Shown: positions 40,764 to 51,302 of the stretch, one piece after another
Numbering within the stretch: the first letter of the stretch is position 1
How the letters are laid out: every line of letters starts with the position of its first letter
Source of the DNA: Arcobacter venerupis
Lineage (GTDB): Bacteria; Campylobacterota; Campylobacteria; Campylobacterales; Arcobacteraceae
Length of the DNA stretch: 64,000 nucleotides
Assembly (NCBI RefSeq): GCF_013201665.1
Contig: NZ_CP053840.1
Span: 1,674,001 to 1,738,000 of the forward strand
Direction of reading: 5' to 3'
Program-made: the position numbers and the translations under genes
The notes under the pieces: generated by a model
Told to the model about the DNA's origin: nothing
The model's database searches: none
Seen by the model: the letters and a program-made list of their open reading frames with translations, nothing else

Positions 40764-40784
40764 GGTAATTTGGAGCAAATTACC
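40764..40784. promoter_or_regulatory. Perfect 9-bp inverted repeat between regulator and chemoreceptor genes
   Basis: GGTAATTTG and CAAATTACC, 3 nt apart, in the divergent intergenic region. No T-run follows on either strand, so a protein-binding site is more likely than a terminator. It lies about 55 nt upstream of the regulator start and about 60 nt upstream of the chemoreceptor start. Confidence 0.55.
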
Positions 40785-40842
40785 TACCAAAGATATTTCT
40801 ATTACGATAAAATAACTTAAGAATTTATAAGAAAGAGTTACT

Positions 40843-42951
40843 ATGCTAAATAATATTTCAATAAAAATAAAATTAATCGGTTTATCTGTAATTGTCTCAT
40901 TATCATTTTTATTAATTTTAATAATTGAACTTGTCTCTATAAATAAGATAGATAATATTTCAATAATAAGTAATAATATTAAAAATATGGAAATACAACT
41001 ATTAGAATTGAGAAAAAACGAAAAAGATTTTCTTGCAAGAAAAGATTTAAAATACTTAGATAATTTCAAAAAAAATGTACAAAATATTGAAAAAATGAAA
41101 AATACATTAGACAATGAATTTATTAAATCAGAAATTGATCAAACAGAGTTAAATAATTATAAAAAAGTTATTGATGAATACTCAAATATTTTTTCAGAAG
41201 TTGTAAAACTTCAAGAAAAAATTGGTTTAAATCCAGAAAATGGTTTATATGGTGCATTAAGAGATAGTGTTCATTTAGTTCAGGAATTTGCAAAAAAATC
41301 AAATGATAACTATTTACTTGCTACCGTTTATGATTTGAGAAAACAAGAAAAAGATTTTATGTTAAGGTTTGATGAACAATATGTTGAAAAGTTTAATAAA
41401 ATTGTTACAAAACTAGAAAATGATGAAAAATATAAAGATTTAAATAAAATAATTGTTGACTATAGAACAAATTTTTTAAATCTTGTTTTAGCTGAAAAAG
41501 AAAAAGGATTAAATGAAGATTCTGGATTAATGAAAAGTATGAGAGACGTAGTTCATAAATCAAATAAATCTTTAGAAAATTTAACAACTGTAATAAATGA
41601 TAAAACTGAAAAATTACACCAAAAAATCGAGATTTTTTCGTATATTCTCATTATTACAATTGGTATTTTTATAATCATTGCTCTTTTATATATAAGTAGA
41701 ATAATAAATAAATCTTTATATTCTTTTCAAAAAGAATTAAGTCAATTTTTTGCCTTTTTAAACAATGAAACGACAAATATAACTCTTTTAGATGATAAAA
41801 ATAATGATGAGTTTGGAAATATGTCTAAAATCATAAATGCAAATATTATCAAAACTCAAGAAAACATCAAAAAAGATAAAGCCTTAATTGATGATGCTAC
41901 AAAAGTGGCAAATGATATAAAAGATGGTCATTTAAGTAGTAGAATAAACAAAGATTCTAACTCAAATGAACTAAATGAATTAAAAAATGTAATTAATCAA
42001 ATGTTAGAAAATTTAAATGTTAATATCAGTAATATTTTAAATGTTCTTAAAAATTTTGCATTACATGACTATACAAAAAGAGTTAATACAAAATCAGTTC
42101 AAGGAGATATACTTTCTCTTTGTGAAAATATAAATATTGTTGGTAATACTATTACTAAAATGTTAATTGATAGTAAAGGTATTGGTTTACATTTACAAGA
42201 CAATGCCCTTATTTTAGTTGATAATGTAAAGAATTTAACACAAAATGCAAATACTACAGCTGCCTCACTTGAAGAAACAGCAGCAGCTGTTGAAGAAATA
42301 ACAGCAACTATTACAAAAAATAGTCAAAATATTAATGAAATGACTCAGTATGCTCAAAATGTAATAGTTGCTGCAAAAACTGGTGAAGATTTAGCAACTA
42401 AAACTACAATAGCAATGGATGAAATAAATGCGCAGGTTATTTCAATAAATGAATCAATTACCTTAATTGACCAAATTGCATTCCAAACAAATATTCTTTC
42501 ATTAAATGCAGCTGTTGAAGCAGCAACGGCTGGAGAAGTAGGTAAAGGATTTGCAGTAGTTGCAGCAGAAGTGAGAAATCTAGCTTCAAGAAGTGCTGAA
42601 GTTGCAAGAGAGATTAAAACTCTTGTTGGAAATGCCACAAGTAAAGCAAATGATGGTAAAGAAATTGCTACAAATATGATAAATGGTTATACATCTTTAA
42701 ATAAAAATATTCAAAGTACAGTTACTTTAATAAATAGCGTTTCAAGTGCTTCAAAAGAGCAACGAATTGGTATTGAACAAATAAATGATTCAATAACTCA
42801 ACTGGATCAACAAACTCAACAAATCGCCATGATTTCAGCTACTACACAAGAAATTGCAGAACAAACAAATAATATTGCAATACAAATTGTAGAAAATAGT
42901 GATGAAAAAGAGTTTGAAGGTAAACATAGTATTAAAGCTATTCATTCATAA
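40843..42951 (+). CDS. Methyl-accepting chemotaxis protein with HBM-type sensor
   Basis: 702 residues. Helix 1 about 9-31; a long all-helical periplasmic domain (about 32-262) with two related blocks, [20 protein letters not shown] and [20 protein letters not shown], the hallmark of the bimodular HBM sensor; helix 2 about 263-286; HAMP; and a cytoplasmic hairpin with [20 protein letters not shown] and [18 protein letters not shown] receptors elsewhere bind small organic acids. The signalling tip is almost identical to that of the chemoreceptor at 17.6 kb, while the sensor is unrelated. Confidence 0.94.
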   Translation: MLNNISIKIKLIGLSVIVSLSFLLILIIELVSINKIDNISIISNNIKNMEIQLLELRKNEKDFLARKDLKYLDNFKKNVQNIEKMKNTLDNEFIKSEIDQTELNNYKKVIDEYSNIFSEVVKLQEKIGLNPENGLYGALRDSVHLVQEFAKKSNDNYLLATVYDLRKQEKDFMLRFDEQYVEKFNKIVTKLENDEKYKDLNKIIVDYRTNFLNLVLAEKEKGLNEDSGLMKSMRDVVHKSNKSLENLTTVINDKTEKLHQKIEIFSYILIITIGIFIIIALLYISRIINKSLYSFQKELSQFFAFLNNETTNITLLDDKNNDEFGNMSKIINANIIKTQENIKKDKALIDDATKVANDIKDGHLSSRINKDSNSNELNELKNVINQMLENLNVNISNILNVLKNFALHDYTKRVNTKSVQGDILSLCENINIVGNTITKMLIDSKGIGLHLQDNALILVDNVKNLTQNANTTAASLEETAAAVEEITATITKNSQNINEMTQYAQNVIVAAKTGEDLATKTTIAMDEINAQVISINESITLIDQIAFQTNILSLNAAVEAATAGEVGKGFAVVAAEVRNLASRSAEVAREIKTLVGNATSKANDGKEIATNMINGYTSLNKNIQSTVTLINSVSSASKEQRIGIEQINDSITQLDQQTQQIAMISATTQEIAEQTNNIAIQIVENSDEKEFEGKHSIKAIHS

Positions 42952-43056
42952 GATAGGAAAGTTAAATAAATAATATCTATAAAGTATAGTTAAACTATGC
43001 ATATTAATATTAATTTGCTACAATAAAAAATTATAAAATGATTTTTAGGACGTGTT

Positions 43057-44823
43057 GTGGCAAAAAAAATACTTTTACCTTTTGGCTTTCTTATTCTCGC
43101 ATATTTTGTAATTTCACAAGAGAACTTCACGGTAATCTTAAGTGGAATTGCAATTTTCTTAATCGGTATGTTTTTTATGCAAGATGGTTTCAAACTACTA
43201 TCTGGTGGGATTTTAGAAAAACTACTTCAAAAATTTACAAGTAATACTTTCTATGCAATTTTAACTGGATTTTTTTCAACTTCGATTGTTCAAAGTTCAT
43301 CAATTATCTCCTTAGTTGTTATCTCTTTTTTATCTGTTGAATTATTAACTTTAGTTCAAGGAATTGGAATAATATTTGGTTCAAACCTTGGAAGTACAAC
43401 AACAGCTTGGATTGTTTCAAGTTTAGGAGTGGATGTAAAAATCTCTATTTATGCGATGCCAATGATTCTTTTTGGTGTACTTTTTAGATTTTTCAAAAGT
43501 AATAGTTACAAAGGTGTGGGAAATGTACTTTTAGGATTAGGATTTATTTTCCTTGGTATTTCTTATATGAAAGATGGTTTTGATACTTTAAAAGATTCTA
43601 TAGATTTAGCTTCATATTCAATGGAAGGTGTTTTAGGAATCATAATTTACATCTTAATTGGAGCAATAGCAACGGTTGTTATTCAATCAAGTGCAGCAAC
43701 TTTAGCTATTATAATTACAGCTTTAAGTGCTGGAAGTATTATATATATAAATGCAATTGCTCTTGCAATTGGTGCAAATATAGGAACAACATTTACAGCA
43801 ATCATCGCTTCACTAGCTTCAAATGAAAATGGGAAAAGAGTAGCATTTGCACATTTTACTTTTAATATAATAACTGCAACTATAATAACTATATTTATCT
43901 ATTCATTTAAAGATTTAGTTGATTTTCTAGCTCCTTATTTAGGAATTAGTGAAGATAATTATGGAATGAAATTGTCGTTATTTCATACAATATTTAGTTT
44001 ACTTGGTATTCTTTTACTTTCACCATTTATAAATCAAATAGTAAAACTTTCAGAAAAACTAATCAAGAAAAAAGTATCAGCTTTATCAAAACCAAAATAT
44101 CTTTTGGATTCAAATTTAAGTCTTCCAGATACGGCTATTGTATCAATTAGAAAAGAGACAATTAATCTTTATGAAAATTGTCAAAAAGCAATGCTTCATG
44201 CTTTAAATCTACATACAAGTAATCTAAAAACGCTAGACGATTTAAAAGTTCAAATTTCTAAAGAAGTTACAAAAATAGATACAAATATTGATGAAATTTA
44301 TCATTCAAATTTAAAAATCATATATAGCGAAATCATAAAATACTCTTCATTTGCCCAAGAAAATATGACAAGTTTCCAACAAAGAGAAGTTGCAGATATA
44401 AAAAGAAGTGCAAAAATTATAGTTGAAGTATTAAAAGATACAAGAGATATTCAAAAAAATGTTAATTTTTATTTAAAAAGTAAAAATGATTATATAAAAG
44501 AAGAGTATAATTTATTAAGAGAAGAGTTAGCTACAATATTAGTTGATTTAAATTTGTTATACAATAATGAAAATGAGTTAGAAAAAATGACTCAATTAGA
44601 AGTTATCAAATCGACTCTTTTAGCAAATGATTTATCAAATTCTGGAAAAATAGATGCTTTAATTAGAGAAGATAAAATCAAAGCTACAATGGCAACTTCA
44701 CTCATAAATGATAGTGCAACTGTTTATTCTATTCAAAAAAAGTTAGTTGAAATGGCAAGTATGTTATTTTTAAATAATACTCTACTAAAAGAGATAGGAG
44801 ATAGTCAAAATGGATCTAGATAA
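43057..44823 (+). CDS. Na/Pi cotransporter family protein with PhoU-like tail
   Basis: 588 residues. The membrane half (about 1-330) holds the two inverted repeats of the NptA/YjbB family, each with a QSS motif: FFSTSIVQSSSIISLVVI and AIATVVIQSSAATLAIII, the second followed by GANIGTTFTAIIAS. The C-terminal 230 residues are helical and PhoU-like (ETINLYENCQKAMLHALNLH). It exports or imports phosphate with sodium. GTG start at 43057 behind AGGA. A 75-aa coiled-coil gene overlaps its end by 14 nt. Confidence 0.9.
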   Translation: MAKKILLPFGFLILAYFVISQENFTVILSGIAIFLIGMFFMQDGFKLLSGGILEKLLQKFTSNTFYAILTGFFSTSIVQSSSIISLVVISFLSVELLTLVQGIGIIFGSNLGSTTTAWIVSSLGVDVKISIYAMPMILFGVLFRFFKSNSYKGVGNVLLGLGFIFLGISYMKDGFDTLKDSIDLASYSMEGVLGIIIYILIGAIATVVIQSSAATLAIIITALSAGSIIYINAIALAIGANIGTTFTAIIASLASNENGKRVAFAHFTFNIITATIITIFIYSFKDLVDFLAPYLGISEDNYGMKLSLFHTIFSLLGILLLSPFINQIVKLSEKLIKKKVSALSKPKYLLDSNLSLPDTAIVSIRKETINLYENCQKAMLHALNLHTSNLKTLDDLKVQISKEVTKIDTNIDEIYHSNLKIIYSEIIKYSSFAQENMTSFQQREVADIKRSAKIIVEVLKDTRDIQKNVNFYLKSKNDYIKEEYNLLREELATILVDLNLLYNNENELEKMTQLEVIKSTLLANDLSNSGKIDALIREDKIKATMATSLINDSATVYSIQKKLVEMASMLFLNNTLLKEIGDSQNGSR

Positions 44824-45037
44824 AATTGTTTCTAAAATCAAAAAATATATAAAAAAAGAGAGTTTAGATGAATCTAAACAAGAAAAAGTAAAAGAGATAA
44901 TTGAAAAATTATCTCTTAAAAAAGCAAAATTGAAAAAAGAGATAAAAGAGGCTCAAAAAGATAACGAAAAACAAAAACTTCAAAAAGAGCTTGAAGCTGT
45001 AATAAAACTTATTGAAAAAAGCAATACTCTTATTTAA
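44810..45037 (+). CDS. Small coiled-coil protein (75 aa)
   Basis: Lysine/glutamate-rich, almost entirely predicted coiled coil (KIKKYIKKESLDESKQEKVK then LSLKKAKLKKEIKEAQKDNE). It overlaps the transporter gene by 14 nt and uses the AGGAGA inside it as ribosome site, so it is co-translated. I do not recognise a family; it could be a partner of the PhoU-like tail. It ends convergently with trmL (8-nt overlap). Confidence 0.65.
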   Translation: MDLDKIVSKIKKYIKKESLDESKQEKVKEIIEKLSLKKAKLKKEIKEAQKDNEKQKLQKELEAVIKLIEKSNTLI

Positions 45038-45494
45038 AATCTTTAAAGTTTTGTCTTAAAGCTTCGTAAGCTACGATTGAAACTGAGTTTGCAATATTTA
45101 AACTTCTTGCTTCATTTGTCATAGGAATTGTAATACATGTTTTTGGACTTTTTTCAAGTAAAGACATAGGAAGTCCAGCATCTTCTCTTCCAAAATAAAA
45201 ATAATCCCCTACTTCATAACTTGCTTCAAAATAAACTTGCTTTGTTTTAGTAGTTGCTAAAAAATGTCTATCATTAAATGGATTTTTTGCCCAAAAATCT
45301 TCGATATTTTCATACTCTCTAACATCTAATTCAAACCAATAATCAAGCCCAGCACGACGAACTTCTTTTTCAGTAATCTCACCAAAACCATAAGGTTTGA
45401 TTAGATGAAGTGTGCAGTTAAGTGCAAAGGCAAGTCTTCCTATAGTTCCTACATTTCCAGGGATTCGAGGTTCTAATAAAACGATATTAAACAT
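45030..45494 (-). CDS. trmL: tRNA (cytidine/uridine-34-2'-O)-methyltransferase TrmL
   Basis: 154-residue SPOUT methyltransferase that modifies the wobble base of tRNA-Leu. Motifs: EPRIPGNVGTIGRLAFALNC (about 8-27), LIKPYGF, YYF-type YFGREDAGLP and the knot segment IPMTNEARSLNIANSVSIVAYEALRQ. Its ATG shares one base with the purU stop (TAATG). Confidence 0.95.
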   Translation of the reverse strand: MFNIVLLEPRIPGNVGTIGRLAFALNCTLHLIKPYGFGEITEKEVRRAGLDYWFELDVREYENIEDFWAKNPFNDRHFLATTKTKQVYFEASYEVGDYFYFGREDAGLPMSLLEKSPKTCITIPMTNEARSLNIANSVSIVAYEALRQNFKDFK

Positions 45495-46327
45495 TATAAA
45501 ATTACCGTTTTATTTCCATGAACAAAAACTCTATCATGTAATAACATTTCAAAAGCATTTGAAAGTACGATTTTTTCTACATTTCTTCCTGCATTTCTCA
45601 TATCTTCCCAAGAATAACTGTGATCTACTCTTACCACATCTTGGAATATAATTGGACCTTCATCCAAATCACTTGTAACATAATGAGCAGTTGCTCCAAT
45701 AATTTTAACACCTCTTTCGTGTGCTTGTTTATATGGATTTGCTCCAATGAATGCTGGTAAAAATGAGTGGTGAATATTTAAAACTTTTTTAGGGAAAGCA
45801 TCTACAAATTTTGGAGTTAAAATTCTCATATATTTTGCAAGAACGATTAATTCAGGCTCATATTCATTGATTTTAGCAATCATTTTATCTTCATGATCTT
45901 CTCTGCTCATTCCATCTGCACTAATACAAGTAAAAGGAATATTGAACTTCTCAACTAAATCTTTTAAGTGGTCATGATTTGCAATAACAGCTTTGATATT
46001 TGCATTTAATTCCTCTGCAATATATCTAATTAATAAATCACCTAAAACATGAAACTCTTTAGTTGCTAAAATAACAACATCTTTTTTCTCTTTTTTATTT
46101 AGTTTAATTGAAGCGCCATTAGGTAGAACTTCTGTTAACTCTTTTAGCAAGATATTTTTAGAGACATTTCCAGAAATAATACTTCTCATAAAAAACTTTT
46201 TTGTATCAGGGTCAACATATTCAGCATTTTGCTCGATGTTTAAGTTATTTGCAAAAAGAACTTTTGAGATATTATAAACAAGTCCTTTTGAATCTTCTGT
46301 GTCAATTAAAAGTATATACTCTTCCAT
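45494..46327 (-). CDS. purU: Formyltetrahydrofolate deformylase PurU
   Basis: Hydrolyses 10-formyl-THF to formate and THF, balancing one-carbon pools and supplying formate for purine synthesis. 277 residues: N-terminal ACT domain (about 5-80; DTEDSKGLVYNISKVLFANN) and formyl-transferase-like catalytic domain (about 85-277) with NIHHSFLPAFIGANPYKQA and HYVTSDLDEGPII, which holds the catalytic Asn, His and Asp residues. Upstream partner of trmL. Confidence 0.96.
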   Translation of the reverse strand: MEEYILLIDTEDSKGLVYNISKVLFANNLNIEQNAEYVDPDTKKFFMRSIISGNVSKNILLKELTEVLPNGASIKLNKKEKKDVVILATKEFHVLGDLLIRYIAEELNANIKAVIANHDHLKDLVEKFNIPFTCISADGMSREDHEDKMIAKINEYEPELIVLAKYMRILTPKFVDAFPKKVLNIHHSFLPAFIGANPYKQAHERGVKIIGATAHYVTSDLDEGPIIFQDVVRVDHSYSWEDMRNAGRNVEKIVLSNAFEMLLHDRVFVHGNKTVIL

Positions 46328-46407
46328 TTTTATCCTATTTATTATTCAAGCTTAAATTTTTTAAAGCCCGAATAATATCATTTTATAGATTAATAGATAA
46401 TTTTAGC

Positions 46408-47664
46408 TTATATCATAGAAGCTAATTTTTCTCTATATTTTTCTAAGTCAAATTCTTTAACTCTTGCAACTCCTGATTCAACTGCACCATTTGCAACTGC
46501 TGCTGATACTTCAACCATTAATCTTTTATCAAATGGAATTGGAATAATATATTCTCTTCCATAATTTAACTCACCAAAAGAAGCTCTTAATTCGTCACTT
46601 ATTGGTTGTTTTGCTAAGTTTGCAATAGCTTGTGCTGCTGCTTTTTTCATATGCATATTTATTGTTCTTGCTTGAACATCAAGAGCACCTCTAAAGATAT
46701 AAGGGAAACCTAATACATTATTTACTTGATTAGCATAATCTGATCTTCCTGTTCCAACTATAGCCTTTGGTCGTACTGCTTTTACTTCTTCTGGGAAAAG
46801 TTCTGGTGTTGGATTTGCTAAAGCAAATACAATTGGCTCTTCACTCATAAGTTTTATATGTTCAACTGTAAAAGTTCCTGGTTTTGATAAACCTAAAACC
46901 ATATCAGCATCTGTAAATGCTTCTTCCATAGTTGTACAAGAACCTGTAACAAAATTTAATTTATATTTATTTAAATCAGTTCTTCCACTATGAACTACAC
47001 CTTTTGAATCGCACATAATTAGATTTTTAATACCTAATTCTTTGTACATAATTGAACAAGCAATTGCAGCAGCACCAGCTCCAACAACTACTACTTTTAA
47101 ATCTTCGATTTTTTTATCCATCATTTCAACAGCATTTAATAAAGCTGCACTCGTAATAATTGCCGTTCCATGTTGATCATCATGCATAACTGGAATTTCA
47201 AGCTCTTCTACTAATCTTCTTTCAATTTCAAAACATTCAGGTGCTTTTATATCTTCAAGATTTATTCCACCAAATGTAGGAGAAATAGCTTTTACAATGT
47301 CACAAAATTTATTAATATCTGTTTCATCTACTTCTATATCAAATGAATCAACAGCAGCAAATTTTTTGAATAATACAGCTTTACCTTCCATTACAGGTTT
47401 TGAAGCAAGTGCTCCAATATTTCCAAGTCCTAAAACTGCTGTTCCATTTGAAATAACAGCTACTAAGTTTCTTTTTGACGTGTATTCAAAAGCAAGAGCA
47501 GGATCTTTTGCTATTTCTTCGCAAGGAAATGCAACTCCTGGAGAATATGCTAAAGATAAATCTTTTTGAGTTTCCAATCTTGTTGTAGTTGCAATTGCAA
47601 CTTTGCCAGGAGTTGGAATTCTGTGATAGTTTAATGCTTCTTCTTTAGTAACTTTTGTACTCAT
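46408..47664 (-). CDS. NADP-type malic enzyme (malate to pyruvate)
   Basis: 418-residue malic enzyme of the short bacterial form without a phosphotransacetylase domain. Decarboxylates malate to pyruvate with NAD(P)+ and a divalent metal. Motifs: SLAYSPGVAFPCEEI (about 38-52), GTAVLGLGNIGALASKPVME, metal site VMHDDQHGTAIIT, nucleotide fold VVVGAGAAAIACS, and FALANPTPELFP. Faces away from aspA across a 346-nt gap. Together with aspartase and the nearby symporter it fits metabolism of aspartate and C4 acids. Confidence 0.93.
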   Translation of the reverse strand: MSTKVTKEEALNYHRIPTPGKVAIATTTRLETQKDLSLAYSPGVAFPCEEIAKDPALAFEYTSKRNLVAVISNGTAVLGLGNIGALASKPVMEGKAVLFKKFAAVDSFDIEVDETDINKFCDIVKAISPTFGGINLEDIKAPECFEIERRLVEELEIPVMHDDQHGTAIITSAALLNAVEMMDKKIEDLKVVVVGAGAAAIACSIMYKELGIKNLIMCDSKGVVHSGRTDLNKYKLNFVTGSCTTMEEAFTDADMVLGLSKPGTFTVEHIKLMSEEPIVFALANPTPELFPEEVKAVRPKAIVGTGRSDYANQVNNVLGFPYIFRGALDVQARTINMHMKKAAAQAIANLAKQPISDELRASFGELNYGREYIIPIPFDKRLMVEVSAAVANGAVESGVARVKEFDLEKYREKLASMI

Positions 47665-48010
47665 TGTTTCCCTTTTCTATAGTTTGATTTATTATATAAT
47701 TATGAAATCTAGAAATAGTAACAAAAAGAAACTTAAATAAAATAAATTCAGACTGTTTTTTATTTCTAAGATATTTTTAAGCATATTATGTAAAAATTAT
47801 GTAAGTCTTAATTTTTTATAAATTTATTATATTAATTTTATATTTTTATATTAATAAAAACATAGTTTAATTAATTCTTTAAATTATTATCCTCATCATT
47901 CATTCTTAAATTATTAAATTATTTAGTACAAAAGATAAAAAAACACTTTTATGACATTTATGTATATTAATATTTCGCATAGATATAAAATATAAAGGAA
48001 AAATAAAAAG
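47665..48010. other. Divergent promoter region of malic enzyme and aspA
   Basis: 346 nt, more than 80% A+T, with no ORF, RNA gene or clear operator. It must hold the promoters for malic enzyme (minus) and aspA (plus), but many TATAAT-like strings make any single assignment unreliable. Confidence 0.5.
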
Positions 48011-49408
48011 ATGCTAACAAGAATAGAACATGATTTAATTGGAGATAAAGAAATTCCAATAGATGCATATTATGGAATTCAAACAGCAAGAGCGAAGGAA
48101 AACTTTGATGCCTCAGGTGTTACATTATCAAGTTTTACTACATTTATTACTTCACTTGCAAAAGTAAAAAAAGCTACTGCGTTAGCAAATTTTGAATTAA
48201 ATCAATTGGATGAAAAGAAAAAAAATGCAATCTGTCAAGCTTGTGATGAGATTATTGATGGTAAACTCCATGAAGAATTTATAGTTGATATGATTCAAGG
48301 TGGAGCTGGAACTTCTACTAATATGAATGCAAATGAAGTTATTGCAAATAGAGCTTTAGAAATATTAGGACATAAAAAAGGTGAATATAAACACCTTCAT
48401 CCAAATAATGATGTAAATTTATCTCAATCTACAAATGATGTTTATCCAACTGCAATAAAAATCACATTATATGAAAAAATATTTGAACTTGTAGATTCTA
48501 TGAAAATTTTAGAAAACTCAATGGCTAAAAAAGCAATTGAATTCCAAAATGTAATAAAAATGGGAAGAACACAACTTCAAGATGCTGTGCCTATGACTTT
48601 AGGACAAGAGTTTAATACTTATGCAATTACAATTGATGATGATATTCAAAGATTAATAGAATGCCAACAATTAATAAGACAGATGAATCTTGGAGCAACT
48701 GCAATTGGAACGGGAATTAATTCTCATCCACAATATGTAAAAATTGTAGAGAGAAAACTACAAGAAGTTACAAATAGACCTTTTGTTACTGCAAAAGATT
48801 TAGTTGAATCAACACAAGATACAGGAGCATTTGTTCAAATTTCTGGTGTTTTAAAAAGAGTATCAGCAAAATTATCAAAAATATGTAATGACTTAAGACT
48901 TTTAAGTTCAGGTCCACGAACTGGATTTAATGAGATTAATCTTCCAGCAATGCAACCTGGAAGTTCAATAATGCCAGGAAAAGTAAACCCAGTAATTCCT
49001 GAAATGGTAAATCAAATAGCTTATCAAGTTATTGGAACTGATGTTACTATTACAATGGCTAGTGAAGGTGGACAATTACAATTAAATGTTTTTGAACCAA
49101 TTATTGCCTATAACTTATTTAATTCAATAAATATGCTGAAAAAAGGTTTTGAAAGTCTAGCTTATAAATGTATTGATGGAATTACAGCAAATGAGTTAAG
49201 ATGTGAAGAGTTAGTATTAAATAGTATTGGACTTGTTACTGCACTTAACCCATATATTGGATATGAAAATTCAACAATGGTTGCAAAAATAGCTTTAAAT
49301 AGTAACAAATCTGTTTATGATGTAGTTTTAGAGAAAAACTTATTATCAAAAGAAGAATTAGATAGAATTATACAACCACAAAATATGATAAGACCAATCG
49401 CTTATTAA
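48011..49408 (+). CDS. aspA: Aspartate ammonia-lyase (aspartase)
   Basis: Splits aspartate reversibly into fumarate and ammonia. 465 residues, normal length. The fumarase/aspartase superfamily motifs are GAGTSTNMNANEVIANRA (about 97-114), TQDTGAFVQISGVLKR, and the signature loop GSSIMPGKVNPVIPEMVNQ with the catalytic Ser. Strong promoter context and a strong terminator indicate a single-gene transcript. Neighbouring genes (two-component pair, SDF symporter, malic enzyme) suggest a locus for using aspartate or C4-dicarboxylates. Confidence 0.96.
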   Translation: MLTRIEHDLIGDKEIPIDAYYGIQTARAKENFDASGVTLSSFTTFITSLAKVKKATALANFELNQLDEKKKNAICQACDEIIDGKLHEEFIVDMIQGGAGTSTNMNANEVIANRALEILGHKKGEYKHLHPNNDVNLSQSTNDVYPTAIKITLYEKIFELVDSMKILENSMAKKAIEFQNVIKMGRTQLQDAVPMTLGQEFNTYAITIDDDIQRLIECQQLIRQMNLGATAIGTGINSHPQYVKIVERKLQEVTNRPFVTAKDLVESTQDTGAFVQISGVLKRVSAKLSKICNDLRLLSSGPRTGFNEINLPAMQPGSSIMPGKVNPVIPEMVNQIAYQVIGTDVTITMASEGGQLQLNVFEPIIAYNLFNSINMLKKGFESLAYKCIDGITANELRCEELVLNSIGLVTALNPYIGYENSTMVAKIALNSNKSVYDVVLEKNLLSKEELDRIIQPQNMIRPIAY

Positions 49409-49417
49409 ATTAAGTTA

Positions 49418-49440
49418 AACAAGAAGTTAATCTTCTTGTT
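49418..49440 (+). terminator. Intrinsic terminator after aspA
   Basis: 9-bp stem AACAAGAAG / CTTCTTGTT with a TTAAT loop, followed by TTATTTTT. Confidence 0.82.
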
Positions 49441-49466
49441 TTATTTTTAAACTTAGGACAATTATA

Positions 49467-51302
49467 ATGCCAATAAAAGCTTTTTTATTAATAGTATTGT
49501 TCTTTTTTAACTATTCATTTGCAACTACTTCAGATAATAAATCCCATATATTAATTATTAATTCCTATCATAAAGGTTTTCAATGGAGTGATGAACTTAT
49601 TTTTGGACTTGAAAAAGTTATTAATAATGATAAAACTGTTGAAACAACTATTCTTTACATGGATTCAAAAAGAATATCTTCGAGTGAATACTATGAGGAA
49701 TTAAAAGACCTTTATAAACTTCAATTAAATAATAGAAAATATGACTTAGTCTTGCTTGTAGACAAATTTGCTTATGAATTTGCACTTAAAAATTATAATG
49801 AACTTTTTAAAAACAATGAAAAATTAGTATTTACAGGTATTGAACAATATGAGCCTTTATTAGTTGAAAAGTCTGGCTTAACTGGGAAAATATCTGGAAT
49901 AATAGAAAAAAGAGCTATTTTTGATATTGTAAATATTATAAATAAAATGATGCCAAAATTAAAAAAACTATATATTATAAATGATTTTAGTAAAAATGGA
50001 GACGATTCAGATATTGCTATACGAAATGCTATTAATCTAAATAATAACTTAGAAATTGAATACATTAGATATTCAACTATAGATGAACTTAAAAAGAAGT
50101 TCTCAACATATAAAAAAGATGAAGCTATATTTTTTGTACGTTTTTATAATAATACAAATCAAGAATTACATACAAATCAAGAGATTGCATCAATGATTAA
50201 CTCTTTTGAATTACCTACATTTTCTACTGATTCATTATTTATTGAAAAAGGTTCAGTTGGTGGAAAACTTGTATTAATTGAAAACTTAGGGAAAAGTACT
50301 GGAAATTTACTTTTAGAACTCTTAAATGATAAAAATGCAAAACCTATTATAAAAACATATGATAGTTATTCATATATTTTTGATTATGAAAAATTAAAAA
50401 AATTTGATTTAAATACAGATTTTTTAAAGAAAAAAGTTACCTTTGTAAATGTACCTTTATCTTTTTTGGATAAAAATAGAAGTTTAGTAAATGCTGTATT
50501 TATTATTTCTCCTGTTTTACTCTTTTTTATTCTTCTTTTGTTTTATAATCTACAACTACAAATAAAAAATACAAAACATCAAGAATTTATAATCCAACAA
50601 TCAAAACTAGCAGAAATTGGAGAAATAATCTCATCAATTGCTCACCAATGGAAAGAACCATTAATTGAAATATCTACTTTAGTTCAAGAACATGTAGCTT
50701 CAAGTAAAAAAACAAAAGAAGAAGAGGAAAAATACCTAAAAGATATAATGTTTCAGATTTATTATATGACAGATACTATAAATGATTTTCAAGATTTTAT
50801 AAAACCATCAACTAAAAAGACACACTTTGATATAAAAGATGCCATTATCAAAATGATGCATATTGTAGAACACAACATAAAATATAGCTATATTGATATA
50901 AATATCAATTTTCAAGAAGAAACAAAACTTATTGTCTTGGGTTATAACAATGAATTAATGCAAAGTCTTTTAAATATTGTAAATAATGCAAAAGATTCAA
51001 TAATCAAACAAAGAGTATCAAACAAAAAATTTAAAGGTCTAATAAATATAGATATTTTCAAAAGAACACAATATGTTCAAATAGAAATAAGTGATAATGG
51101 TGGAGGAATAGATAAAAAAGATATGAAAAAGATTTTTGATCCATACTACACAACAAAAGAAAAAGGACATGGAATTGGACTTTATATGACTAAAGTAATT
51201 ATTGAGGATAAAATGGATGGTTTAATTTATGCTGTAAATAAAAATAATGGTGCAACTTTTATAATAAGACTGAGGTTAGAAAATGAAAATTTTAGTTCTT
51301 GA
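49467..51302 (+). CDS. Sensor histidine kinase with ABC-substrate-binding-type periplasmic domain
   Basis: 611 residues. Signal/anchor at 1-20, then a periplasmic ABC_sub_bind-like domain (about 28-330; ILIINSYHKGFQWSDELIFG, YDLVLLVDKFAYEFALKNY, GIEQYEPLL), a membrane helix (about 345-366), H-box IGEIISSIAHQWKEPL (the HQWK type common in this phylum) and an ATPase domain (NIVNNAKDSIIKQR, then GHGIGLYMTKVI). The soluble sensor implies direct binding of a small periplasmic ligand. The response-regulator gene starts inside its end (20-nt overlap). A dicarboxylate or amino acid is a guess from context. Confidence 0.88.
   Translation: MPIKAFLLIVLFFFNYSFATTSDNKSHILIINSYHKGFQWSDELIFGLEKVINNDKTVETTILYMDSKRISSSEYYEELKDLYKLQLNNRKYDLVLLVDKFAYEFALKNYNELFKNNEKLVFTGIEQYEPLLVEKSGLTGKISGIIEKRAIFDIVNIINKMMPKLKKLYIINDFSKNGDDSDIAIRNAINLNNNLEIEYIRYSTIDELKKKFSTYKKDEAIFFVRFYNNTNQELHTNQEIASMINSFELPTFSTDSLFIEKGSVGGKLVLIENLGKSTGNLLLELLNDKNAKPIIKTYDSYSYIFDYEKLKKFDLNTDFLKKKVTFVNVPLSFLDKNRSLVNAVFIISPVLLFFILLLFYNLQLQIKNTKHQEFIIQQSKLAEIGEIISSIAHQWKEPLIEISTLVQEHVASSKKTKEEEEKYLKDIMFQIYYMTDTINDFQDFIKPSTKKTHFDIKDAIIKMMHIVEHNIKYSYIDININFQEETKLIVLGYNNELMQSLLNIVNNAKDSIIKQRVSNKKFKGLINIDIFKRTQYVQIEISDNGGGIDKKDMKKIFDPYYTTKEKGHGIGLYMTKVIIEDKMDGLIYAVNKNNGATFIIRLRLENENFSS

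Noticed and set aside
40680-41114. Minus-strand ORF of 144 codons opposite the start of the HBM chemoreceptor
   Set aside because: Phe/Ile/Ser-rich shadow of the chemoreceptor coding strand and of the intergenic region; no start signal and no recognisable domain.
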